A stretch of 64,000 nt of DNA, from positions 3,068,501-3,132,500 of the forward strand of contig JAMJFZ010002500.1 of NCBI GenBank assembly GCA_026225945.1, in the 5' to 3' direction. Origin of the DNA: Cricetomys ansorgei (taxonomy: Eukaryota; Chordata; Mammalia; Rodentia; Nesomyidae). The position numbers were made by a program, and so were the translations under genes. The notes beneath the pieces are model-generated. The model ran no database searches, was not told the DNA's origin, and saw only the letters and a list, made by a program, of their open reading frames with translations. Below, piece after piece: positions 46,599 through 56,394 of this stretch. How positions within the stretch are numbered: position 1 is the stretch's first letter; the number at the start of each line of letters is the position of its first letter.

Positions 46599-46610
46599 TC
46601 TGTGTGTGTG
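46498..46610. repeat. (TC)n(TG)n compound microsatellite
   Basis: About 60 bp of TC are followed by about 50 bp of TG, forming the expanded reversed tail of the adjacent minus-strand B2. Confidence 0.95.
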
Positions 46611-46775
46611 AATGCCATGTGTGTTCACAGGTGCCCAGAATAGGGTGTCAGATCCTCTAGATCTGGAATTACAGATGATGTCAGCTGCCCAACTTGCTGG
46701 GAAAAAAAAAAAAAGATGAGTCCTTTGAAAGAACAGTAAAGGTGTTTAACTGTCTAACTATCTCTTTAGCCCTTT
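46611..46775 (-). mobile_element. B2-class SINE
   Basis: The plus strand shows 'gtgcccagaatagggtgtc', 'agatcctctagatctgg' and 'aattacagatgatgtcagc'. The head ('ctatctctttagccc') is degraded by an internal A-rich insertion at 46700. Confidence 0.6.
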
Positions 46776-46916
46776 AATTTCCACTTTTCTGATTACTTGC
46801 AAATTTTCTTATCTTTTCATAGATTTATTGGCTATTTGTATTCTGTGAATTTTCTGTCTGTATGCGTGCATAAGCTTTTCATGGAGCACTATTTAGCACT
46901 GTGTGGGGGGATTAGA

Positions 46917-46946
46917 GTTGTTATATATATATATATATATAACAAC
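46917..46946. repeat. Perfect 30-bp palindrome GTTGTT(AT)9AACAAC
   Basis: Six-base arms GTTGTT and AACAAC flank nine AT units. The whole 30 bp equals its own reverse complement. Such AT-rich palindromes can extrude as cruciforms. It lies just before a minus-strand B2. Confidence 0.95.
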
Positions 46947-46954
46947 TATATATA

Positions 46955-47160
46955 CATATATTTGTTATTTTAGAGTTTTGCCTGCATGTATGTCTGTGTG
47001 TCACATGTGGGCAGAGCCTACAGAGACAAGAAGAACACTTCAGATACCCTGAGACTGGAGCTACAGAGAGTTGTGAGCTCCTATGTGGGTGCTGGGAATT
47101 GAACCGAATCCTCTGGAAGACCAATCGTTGTTCTCAAGCTCCGAGCCATCTCTCCAGCAT
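46955..47160 (-). mobile_element. B2 SINE
   Basis: Landmarks on the plus strand are 'ttgcctgcatgtatgtctg', 'gataccctgagactggagc', 'tacagagagttgtgagc', 'gtgggtgctgggaattgaac' and 'gccatctctccagc'. It is well preserved and near full length. Confidence 0.85.
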
Positions 47161-47189
47161 CACTTGTTATATTTTTGAAGGCAGTTCTC

Positions 47190-47440
47190 TCATTCTGTTT
47201 TGATGATATGGCCACCTGGGGATTCCCATGCTCCAGAGAATGACTCTACACGGAGCACATATGCACAGCACTAACTGGACTTACTAGGTTATCAAAAGGC
47301 GTAAACTTGGAGGAGGTTCCTGGGGGGAGAATGTGAGGAAAGCTGAAAGGGGAACTAGGAGGTAGGTGTGACCGTGTTTCATTGAATACTTGTATGGAAT
47401 TCTGAAGAATAAGGAAAATAATTTTTAAAGAAACAGTTCT
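47190..47440 (+). mobile_element. L1 3' end, plus strand
   Basis: The sequence contains 'cacatatgcacagcactaac', 'ggacttactaggttatc' and G-rich 'ggaggttcctggggggag'. It ends 'gtatggaattctgaagaa' plus an A/T-rich tail. This is the sense 3' end of an L1, truncated to about 250 bp. Confidence 0.6.
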
Positions 47441-48045
47441 TTATGTGTTCTTTAAGAATAGTGTTTTCAAAACTATATCAAATCAGTCTGTGATGGTGCT
47501 ATGCATAAAATAAAGCATGATTATTTGACAAAGTCAAAGAGAACAACGAGATACAGTCTTCAGTTCTTCCACACTATACTTCTATGCATGTGGCCTGTCT
47601 TTGCATATGCTGGCCTGATGAAGCAGAATTCACCATTCGAATATAAGTACGTCTCCCATTCTTTTCTATCTTACTTTTCTTATTTTGGGCTAACTTAGCT
47701 AGTATATTTCTGACCTGAAGTACTGAAGATAGAGTGTCCTTCTTGACTTTGATCTTTTCTTTTAAATGCTATCGATCAACCTTGACTCCATTTTGTATCA
47801 CAATTTTAGTTTCGTTTTCTGTTTCTCCACAGCGTAGAGATAATTATTTCCAGGATCATTTCTTTAAGATATGCAAATTATGTCCCAGTGAACTGTGCCC
47901 GTTTCTTAGCATATAATAATACCTTCGTGCAAACCTTTATCTATGTCTGGGCTTGTTTTTGTTGTATTCATCAGTGATCGTTTTTAAGTAATTTTCACTT
48001 TTTAAAAATTGCTGTCCCTTTCAGGCAATTAGATGCAGGAAAGCT
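47441..48045. other. Single-copy stretch
   Basis: I see no gene or recognised repeat. Confidence 0.45.
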
Positions 48046-48049
48046 ATGA

Positions 48050-48436
48050 AAAGACCTGAGTTAGAAAGAAACTGTCAACACAGAGCTCAGTTCTTGCTCC
48101 AGAGGAATAAGAGCTAGTTTCCTGTGAGCCAAATATGAGTGAGCATGGCCCAGGAGGATGGAATTCAGGTCACCTTGAGGATATGCTCAACTGTAGAAGC
48201 AGTTCTGTAAATTTTCATAGTCACTGAGCGAAATAAGGTTCTAAGTCACTGAATTTGCCAAGCGCCTTGGTGAGGGTTTCAGGCAGACAGTAAGCTACAA
48301 CACACAGGACAATCTCTTAGACAGGTTTACCATGCGATCTTATACGTTTCCTGTAGACTGAAATAAACCCTTTCCTCCACACAGTTGCTTCTGGTCAGAG
48401 TTTCATCACAGCAACAGGAAAGCAGACTAGGCAACA
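48050..48436 (+). mobile_element. LTR-like repeat with poly(A) signal
   Basis: The body has 'catggcccaggaggatgg' and 'gcgaaataaggttctaagtc'. A poly(A) signal AATAAA lies at 48362-48367, followed by 'ttcctccacacagttgcttc' and 'tcatcacagcaacaggaaag', with an end 'cagactaggcaac'. This fits the 3' end of a rodent LTR of the ERVL/MaLR group. The left boundary is uncertain. Confidence 0.45.
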
Positions 48437-49079
48437 GCTGGAGAATCCCGGCAGCTGTCAGTTGCTGAGAGCTCTCAGGTGTGAGACTTCAGAAGCCCCT
48501 CAATCACTTATTTGAAAGGTAACATTTTCACCTTAGAATAAAGCAAATAGCTATATCAATTTTTAAAAAGTGTAGCTTAGAAAACATCTCATTACATGGC
48601 AAATTAAGTGGCCTTGCTGTCATTTTTTTTTATTTGTTTCTCATATACTTGAAAAATTTTGTCATAAATTTTACCACAAATGGAAAATCACATTGCAAAA
48701 TTCCACAGATAATCTCAGAGGTTTGGGTGTATTTAATTGATACATTCATTAGCAAATAATCATATGTGTACAGTTCAGAAATCCCTATTCACCTTTAGCT
48801 AAGAGTTGTTTTATGTCCTTCAGCTTTATTAGTTTAGTTATGAAGTTCTTCCAATTTTAGTAACTCTATTATTAAATATTATGTGATTTTCTAAACAAAT
48901 TTACATTGGATATCTTGGCTCCTTTTTCTCATTGACTCTTGATGTTATTTAGAAGTGTGTTTGGTGTTATTTGATGATAATCTCATACCAACAATGTATC
49001 TGTGATAGTTGAGACTGAATTAGTTTAAAAGTACCAGAGTCAAGTTTCCTCTCCATCTTCTGAAAACCAAACCAAACCC
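48437..49079. other. Single-copy AT-rich stretch
   Basis: I see no gene or recognised repeat. Confidence 0.4.
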
Positions 49080-49440
49080 TTATTAGCATTACTTAAAACA
49101 ATTATCCCTTTCGCTCTTTTGTGTCTTCCCATCTCCCTTCCTCTGACACCTACTGAAACCCTCGGCCTGGTGTCCAGTGCTCTCTCGCTCACTTTCTGAA
49201 GCCTCTGCCTGGAGGCAGCTGACTACAGGCTTCATCCATGATTTGGCCCACTGTCTTCACACCTAACTCAAAGCCCAGCAGCCGCTGAGAGCTCCCGATA
49301 GGCTATCCTGTGTTTCTCTAACTCCAATAAATCATCTTTGACTTTCCTTCTGTATATATTCTAAAATTACTTTATCTGCAAGACCAAGAACCTACTTGTC
49401 AAAGAGATCCTGTGTCCTTCCCAGCGTAACGAACAGAGGA
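49080..49440 (+). mobile_element. Possible ERV1-type LTR 3' half
   Basis: An AATAAA lies at about 49327. It is followed by 'tctgcaagaccaagaacc' and an end like 'cttcccagcgtaacgaac', which resembles the R-U5 part of gammaretrovirus-like LTRs. No internal coding region is present. The call rests on a weak recalled pattern. Confidence 0.3.
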
Positions 49441-49870
49441 TGACACTCGTGTCCCGCACGCCTACTGCCATCTACTGTCACAGCAGACACTGGGAAAACT
49501 CCTGTGAGGTGTTAGCTCACCATTGGTGAGGCCATAGATGCCTTTAGGAAAGTTCCTATTTCCCAAGCACCAGCTTCCAGAAGCTCCTCCTCCAGGACAC
49601 AGTTCTCTTCCTTCGGCTAAGGATTTCCCTTTGGTCACCCTTTTGGTTCTGCAGCTTTATTGACACTGAGTTTCCTAACTGCCATCACAGCTGTCTACAT
49701 GTCAGGCCATTCCCAAGGTCTCTAGTGTCCTGACTCTATTTGACTTTAGCCATCCCTGACTTCACACCGACTGAAAGGGATTGTGTGGATACTTACTGTG
49801 TCTTTTTATAAAGATGTCTCCTTAGAGAAAAGAGAGGCGTGTGTAAGAGAAGCATTATTTCCTATCAGTT
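49441..49870. other. Single-copy stretch
   Basis: No gene is recognised. A CTCF-like motif is listed separately. Confidence 0.4.
49465..49478 (-). promoter_or_regulatory. CTCF-core-like motif
   Basis: The minus strand reads 'acagtagatggcag', 13 of 14 positions of CCASYAGRKGGCRS, with all central G and C positions intact. Confidence 0.3.
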
Positions 49871-49872
49871 AC

Positions 49873-49985
49873 ACACCAAGCTCTGGGCTCAGTGATTTAC
49901 ATACATTATCTTAATCATTTTAACCAATACAAGAGTAAGATGTTATTAACCTTTAAGAGAGATCAAACATGCTCTGACCTACTGG
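49873..49985 (+). mobile_element. MIR SINE
   Basis: The run 'agctctgggctcagtgattt', 'acatacattatcttaatc' and 'aagatgttattaacc' follows the MIR order (gctaggtgctttacatacattatctcatttaatcc / gaggtaggtattatta). It is an ancient mammal-wide SINE. Confidence 0.6.
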
Positions 49986-49989
49986 ACTT

Positions 49990-51237
49990 CCAAACAAGAG
50001 TGAGATGATTAAGGCTTTATAACCTAATAAAGACATTAAGATTTATGAATCAATTTATTAGTCAAGAAATGTTCACATTTACTTAGCCACTAATGACCGT
50101 TTAGAAATGAAGTCATGGACACGCAACATTTCAGTCCCAAGGAAACCTACCTAAACATCCAAGGGCAAGTGCATTTTGTGTTTTACTCTTATTTTAATAA
50201 TATTTTATGTGTGATGCCACTTTTTTCCTTTGAGCCAGTGGAAATAAAATTCTTAATAAAAAAGTCAGAAGTACACAGTCCTACAGCAACATCTATGAGA
50301 TACACGTGGCTGATCTGAGTTCCGCTCCTTCTCCGTCATTCCCATTCTTGAAACGATTCATGACATACACTGTCTCTTCAAAGTCTTTGGAGACAGACTA
50401 GTACCTTTGGTTGTTTCTTGTAAATGTCTTTAGAGTTCTCAGGACATGCGAAGTGGTTGTCATGGGTAACAGCGGAAAGACTATCGGAAATTTAACATGT
50501 TCTTTCAGATATGTACTTGTGTATGGGCACGATCAATACTTGCGCTGAAAGGAATGGAATGAATTCATAGTACTCAAGTCTTGTCCCTAAGTAAGAGCCA
50601 AAATCGTTTCTAAGTTATCACATATTAAGTGATCGTCACCCAGCTAGAAGGGGAGACACGGCAGTGAGTCTCAAGCAGCAAGATCAAGTGTGGCCTTTGT
50701 CATACAGACAGGGAAGTGTCCTGCCTTTATTTTATGCTGGCTCCTCTCAGCAGACAGTTTAGGTCATTTTTAGCCACATTCTGTTATTCAGATTAAATAG
50801 AATAATTTTTTTTTCAGATCTGCAACATTTTCAGATGTTGCAACATTGTTGAAACATTTCAAAGGAAGAATTAGGTCAATGAGGACTAGATGCTTTTGTA
50901 CTGTGAATACAGAAATACTGAGTACTGGGGACTGGGGGTAGGGCAGCAACTGTGAGCTGTGAGGATCTGTGAAGGCAGAAAAAATTTCAGTAGTCATTTT
51001 ATTTAATGAAAGCTTCAAGAAATTTTTATTGTCTTCCTTATAATTCCACTGGTCCCGGACTTGGGGATGGGGGTGGTATTGCCAAGGGTTAAGGGGCCAG
51101 AACACCTTCAAAACTTTATTCTGTGCTTTTCCCAAAAGAAAGTCAAAGCTTTTGCTTGCTCCCAGAAAAAAAAAAACAGAACAAAAAACCAACTTGAGTG
51201 ACTCCAAATGTTTTTAAACTTTTTAAATGTATCCCCT

Positions 51238-51240
<3 letters not shown>
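49990..51240. other. Single-copy stretch
   Basis: I see no gene or recognised repeat. A minus-strand frame at 50788-51207 has no recognisable domain. Confidence 0.45.

Positions 51241-51242
<2 letters not shown>

Positions 51243-51294
<52 letters not shown>
51243..51294. repeat. (TC)n microsatellite
   Basis: About 26 uninterrupted CT units, with a short CA run at 51310-51322. Poly-Leu/Ser and Arg/Glu open frames across it are artefacts. Confidence 0.97.
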
Positions 51295-51299
<5 letters not shown>

Positions 51300-51300
<1 letters not shown>

Positions 51301-52335
51301 ACATGTATATCACACACACACCCATGTGCCACAGAGCATGGATGGAGGACAGAGGACAGCTATGTACACTCAGGGATCTTGTCTTTTATTTCCAGACTGT
51401 GCTCTTGGGATCAGACTTGGGCTACCAGGTGCAGCAAGCTTCTTTCCTGGCCGAGCCTGGTCCCTGGTATAATTAGTTCCTGGAGCATGTCTCCCCACCA
51501 CTCTCCATTCTCTGACATCTCTTGCCCTTCTTTGCCTTTCTTTTCTGCATGAACCCATGATTTAGAACCACAAATAACAATTGACTTATAAGCACTGACA
51601 TGCTGTGAAAGATCACCCTTGAAATAACCCACCATACTGTGGAAGGCACAGTTTTCACACATGACCTTCTTCCAATAACACCTTTATTAACCAGAGTTCC
51701 ATTTTAGTTTCCATGTGGGATATCCAAGGCTGTTCTGAATAATAACATTTTTAAGAGGAAAAAAAAACCTATTAACCTAATTTGAATTTCATGTTTTTTA
51801 AAGGACAACCAAGTATATAACCAAATCTTTCTTCAATTACACGTTTATATTATAGCCGATATGCACATTTCTCCTACAAAATCTTTCCTGTTTCATGATG
51901 GTATTAATCAGCTAGCAGCTAGACTCCACAACTGATTTTTCACTAATGTTGGCAAACTTTTTCTGTACTTAAATTTACCTATGCAATTAGAGGGCATGAA
52001 TAACTTGACATATTTTTAGTAGCTGGAGCATGCTATACTTTGCCATAGAAAAAAATAGAGAAGACAGCCCACTTTAGCACCATCTAATCCTTGAAATGCA
52101 TCAAGTCTCTTACCCGAGTCCATGGGTGAGCTCCAGAGATTAAAATATGAATGTCCTGAGAGTCAACAAAAAACGATTCCTCTGTGAAATGTAGATTTCC
52201 CCATGGCTTTTTACCAAAAGGAAAGAGTTATGGATAGGTGTAGTATAATGGTCCTTAAAGTCAGACTACCTGGATTTGTGTGCTGCTGGCAAGATATAAC
52301 ACTATGCCAAACCATCAGACTCTGCATGTTGGATA
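51300..52335. other. Single-copy stretch
   Basis: I see no gene or recognised repeat. Confidence 0.45.
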
Positions 52336-52337
52336 TC

Positions 52338-52562
52338 TTTTAAGTTAGATTTATTCATTTTATGTGTGAGTGTTTTGCCTGCATGTATGCCTTTGCACCA
52401 TGTGTATGTTTAGTGCCCTCGGAGATCAGAAGAGAGCATCAGACCCCCTGGGACTGGAGTTATAGATGATTGTGAACCAGCAGGTGAGTACTCAGAATTG
52501 AACCCGCATTCTCTGGAAGATCAACAAGTGCTCATAATGACTAAACTGTCTATACTTCAGCC
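52338..52562 (-). mobile_element. B2 SINE
   Basis: Plus-strand landmarks are 'gatttattcattttatgtg', 'gttttgcctgcatgtatgcc', 'gatcagaagagagcatcag', 'gggactggagttatagatg' and 'tgaacccgcattctctgg'. The terminal head ('ctaaactgtctatacttcag') is diverged. Confidence 0.8.
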
Positions 52563-52746
52563 CATATTAAATACTTTTTAAAAATTGTTTTTACATGTAT
52601 CTATTTTACAGTCTGCATATAGGGGGCGGTTCATGGCATACATATGAAAATTAGACAACTGGCTGAGTCAGTTCTCGCTTCCCACTACGTGGGTTCTGAG
52701 TAGCGCACTCGGGTTACTAGCTTACCTACTGAGCCATCTTCTGGTC
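52563..52746 (-). mobile_element. B3 SINE adjacent to the B2
   Basis: Landmarks are 'gctgagtcagttctcgc', 'ttcccactacgtgggttctg' and 'cttacctactgagccatctt'. It follows the B2 head to tail in the same orientation. Confidence 0.7.
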
Positions 52747-53230
52747 CCAACATGTTTGGTATTTTAAGCTGAAGGGATTTAAAAAATGGAAGATCTAGGA
52801 AGGATTCTAAAGCCATCAGATCTTCATGTGAGTCATGGCCTCCCTGCACAAAGGAGACAGACATTCATAGCTCTAGGGATGGGACGGTGCTAAGAGGAAT
52901 CGGAGCACTCAGGACCTGTTGATTTTCCTCCATTTGACTTCTTTGACTCATGCCCATTGGTCCTAGCAAACATTTTCTCAGCCTTCCACCCTCGGTCAAA
53001 TCAACTGAGGAAATACTCGGGTGTAGCCATTTGTTCAAGTCTACATTTTCATATGAAATTGTGTATCGCACAAAGCTTCTGTTAAAGAAACACGCGCTTT
53101 TTCTTGTTAATCTGCCCGATGTGTGAGATCCATCCAAGAGCCAAGCAGGGGTGTAGGAGGAGGTTCTTCTCCTTGAGTTTCCATTCACCATTGTGGGTCT
53201 TCAAACAAATTACAGAGCCTTCCATTTCTT
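52747..53230. other. Single-copy stretch
   Basis: I see no gene or recognised repeat. A minus-strand frame at 52865-53191 has no recognisable domain. Confidence 0.4.
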
Positions 53231-53231
53231 T

Positions 53232-53425
53232 GATGCTTTAAACATGAAATGCCTCCCACAGAATCGTTTCTTTGAACACTTGGTCCTCAGCTAATGGTGC
53301 TGTTTTGAAATGTTGTGGAACCATTAGGATTTGGACTCTTGAAAGAGGAGGTGAAGCATTCCTCTCTAGGATTTACTGTAAACCTTAAGAAGCTCCTCCT
53401 CTCAAAAGTGTTTTGTGAGAATTCC
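53232..53425 (+). mobile_element. MaLR/ERVL-type LTR, 5' half
   Basis: The words 'aacacttggtcctcagctaa', 'tggtgctgttttgaaatg', 'ttgtggaaccattaggattt' and 'gaagcattcctctctagg' match the first half of the LTR at 19823-20145. The 3' half with the poly(A) signal is absent. Confidence 0.55.
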
Positions 53426-53429
53426 TATG

Positions 53430-54108
53430 AGAAAAGTCAACGGTAGACCCCAGAAGACAGTGACAAACTATGTTTTCATTACATGCTAGTAATTACACCT
53501 GACTCTTAAAAGCAATCTGCAACAACAGGAAAGCTAAGAAACACTGACCTTGGGTACATTCAGAAGTATGCTTTAAAGAAAAAAAAATCACTTTTAACAC
53601 ATTCTAACTAAAATATTCATTAGCTTCAACCGAGCATAGATTTCATCACAAGCCAGAAAGTCCTCCTCAAACAGGTCTGAAAATATGAAAGTCTGATGTG
53701 TTTGTGGTGTTTTTCCACAGAAGACAAACTATCTCCCTGGTCCCAGGTCAGCCCACTACTGAGATGCTTGCAGTCTTGGTCCTGGCTCCATTCAAACCTG
53801 AGATAAACTGGGGGATGGTAACACAAGCCTCTGCTCTCAGCTGTCAAGTCTTTCCCTTCATTTACTTGTACAGGTAACACCACCAATGAAAGTTCCCAAA
53901 GCAACGAGATTCTGCATCTTTTAATGAAAGATAAAACAACAATATAAACATACACAAATTTACAGAGAAGTCAACTTTGATACATTTGGAGTAAAAGTGT
54001 TTTGTCATTTAAATATGGTATAAAAATAAACACAGGAAACATCAACAGACAATGTCCAGAGAACGGACGAAGATGAGCGTTTGTTTAGACTGTGAATACA
54101 CGGGTGAA
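53430..54108. other. Single-copy stretch
   Basis: No gene is called. A minus-strand open frame at 53626-53955 (109 codons) has no recognisable domain. If the exon-like segment to the right is real, this could be downstream flank or extended 3' UTR. Confidence 0.4.
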
Positions 54109-54109
54109 A

Positions 54110-54607
54110 TGACACCTTCTGTGCTAATTTATTATTTAATAAATGTGAAGCCATGTGTATACTTATTGATATATACTTTTTTTTCTTTTACAACTCTTCC
54201 AGTTTGTGACTGACTGAATTTTTCAGTGAACTGTGTATCTAGCAGAAGCTTTAAGAAAAAGAGGGGAAGGGGGAAAAAATAAAGCTTTACTGCACTTGAA
54301 CTTGGTAAAAAGGAAAAAGACACAGATCCAGCTTAGTAAGAGGAGGAAGGAAGCAGACGACAGGTTGAGACGGAGGCAGTGAAATGGCAGCGTCCCTTGG
54401 CGATGGCAGTGCCTTAATATGCACACAGAAAAAACAATTCAGGTCCTTCATTCATGCAACATCTTGGTCTAATGTCCTCTGCTCCAGGGAACAGCAATGG
54501 GCTACAAGGTATGGACGATGGCTCCATTCACCTTTCGGGTCACAAAGACGATCCTTTTAGTAAGACTGAACAAGGCTTGTTAACCTCTTGGATGTGAGAG
54601 ATTTAGC
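54110..54607 (-). other. Candidate terminal exon (minus strand)
   Basis: On the minus strand a long pyrimidine tract ending 'gatattttttctcag' makes a strong 3' splice site, with exon start at 54607. About 475 bases later AATAAA (54128-54133) is followed by a CA and a GT-rich patch 'cccgtgtatt', a plausible cleavage context near 54110. No recognised repeat covers the segment. In one phase it would add AKSLTSKRLTSLVQSY then a stop, a short C-terminal tail. I do not recognise it, and no upstream exon is identified. It could equally be a non-coding RNA exon or chance. Confidence 0.3.
54128..54133 (-). terminator. Poly(A) signal AATAAA
   Basis: TTTATT on the plus strand gives AATAAA on the minus strand. 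It supports the candidate terminal exon but is also expected by chance in AT-rich DNA. Confidence 0.3.
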
Positions 54608-54731
54608 CTGAGAAAAAATATCAAATGAAGAAAGAAAGGAAGAAAATAATTCATGATCACTGGAAAAGCTGCACCATACTAGAATCCATTTACTATAGCA
54701 GAATCTTGTGTGCAAGGGTCAAAACTGGACC

Positions 54732-54838
54732 CTTATATTTTGGTGTGTGGTCCTAGGAATCAAACCCTAGGCCTCACACATGTTAATATGCTCGTGCTCC
54801 AGCACTGAGCTCCACCCTCCCAGGCCCCCAAACTGAAC
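54732..54838 (-). mobile_element. ID/B4-type SINE head
   Basis: Plus-strand landmarks are 'ggaatcaaaccctaggcctc', 'acacatgttaatatgctcg' and 'agcactgagctccaccc', the reversed tRNA-Ala-derived head. Confidence 0.55.
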
Positions 54839-54839
54839 C

Positions 54840-56230
54840 CCTTATGTTAATCTGAATTCCAACATCATGATGAACCCTCCTCCCTCCCTCACCCTCCCAC
54901 CATGAAAAACATCAAACAAATGACTCTCCCTCTCCAAACATCCCCTCTCCTCCCAGCCCTCCCCAGACTGCAAACAGACTGATGGGGTCACAGCACACAT
55001 TAGCAAATCATAAACATGTCCATAAATGTTCCACAGAGGCTGAGCTATCAGACAACACCTAGGTTCCCAATCAGGAATGTACATCCTAACTGGAATCTCA
55101 GTGAGATGCTCTGCAGGACCACAGTGCGAATGCATTCTGTCAGGCAGGTGCTGCATCACAAATATCAAGGTGTGTAGCGGTGGAATTGAGCTATGTAGCA
55201 TGTATTTTTAAAGGTTTGATCGGTAGAAACTCAAACTTAAGTCTATCCCTCCCATGTATAGTTAATGGAGAAAAAGAAGCCAATTATGGGTCTTGAGATA
55301 AAAGTCTACTCATCCTCTTTCAAACTGTCAGCATCTTTTTGTCATCCCCAACTTGGTTTCTTCCAAAATGGGAAAATTTCATATATATGTTTTCCATGTA
55401 TTTTAATTCTACATACTTTGCTAATATGTTATTACAGGAAGTACATGGGTATTTTTTCTTTTTTTTTTTAATCTTTTTTTAAATCTTGACAACCAACTTG
55501 TTTCTATTAATTGTGAATACATTCTAGGGTGGTAAGGAAGCTGCTATTTTAATGAGAATTCAGATTACTGACCGGTGAATTGTTTCATCTCTCATTTCTA
55601 GGTTCTAGTATAAAAGCAATTGGCCTGCTTATTTATTTTGTCTCTTTTTAAAGGATGAAATACGATATAACTCTTTTTGAGAAATCACAGTATTTGGGAA
55701 ATCATTTGTATCGCAGCTGTATCCCTGTCTTGCAACCTAATGGAGCTGAGTTTGATCAAGGTTTGGATGAGAAATTCCCACTCACAGCCACTGTGTCAGC
55801 CTGTTGTTGAAGTTAGACGCCTGGACTGAATGCTTGTAAACAGGAGAAATTTGTTTCCCATGTTGCTGAGAGCCTGAACATGGGTTTTTTGGACAGGGCT
55901 TTCTTCTGGTCCACAACGGTATGTTCTCTGGTCCTCACAAGGGAGTAGTGGAACGGTGAAGAAATTCCTGAGAGCCTCATTCATAAAGTCCCTACCCCGT
56001 TCGTTGAATCTCCTCCCTTAGGGTCTAACCACACCCCAGGTCTGACCTGCTAGTCCTATCTCCCTGGGATTATAGAATTTAACATGTGATTTTTCTTTCC
56101 AGAAGCACAAAATTCAGCCTAAAGCTGCCACATTTTAGGCAAAGAATGACACATTTAAGAAATTATTATTAATTCTATAATCACTAGTTACGATTAGTAG
56201 CCCCATTATTCATAATTGATAAACTTTTCT
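54840..56230. other. Single-copy stretch
   Basis: It begins with a C-rich patch and contains a T-rich patch at 55455-55485. No gene or transposon is recognised. Confidence 0.45.
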
Positions 56231-56231
56231 T

Positions 56232-56392
56232 TTATATATATATACATATATATATACACACACACATATATATAAATGTATATATATTTGTATATATGTA
56301 TGTATATATGTATGCGTGTATATATACATATATATACACACACACATATATTTATACATATATACACACACATATATATAGCGTCTTATACT
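56232..56392. repeat. TA/CA/TG compound array with three similar blocks
   Basis: Blocks of 'tatacatatata' + CA run + 'catatata' occur at about 56241-56272, 56321-56353 and 56353-56380, separated by TATG-rich sequence. The array is very AT-rich. Confidence 0.92.
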
Positions 56393-56394
56393 AG

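Noticed and set aside
51108..51552. Leu/Ser and Arg/Glu-rich frames on both strands
   Set aside because: They translate the (TC)n microsatellite at 51243-51294.
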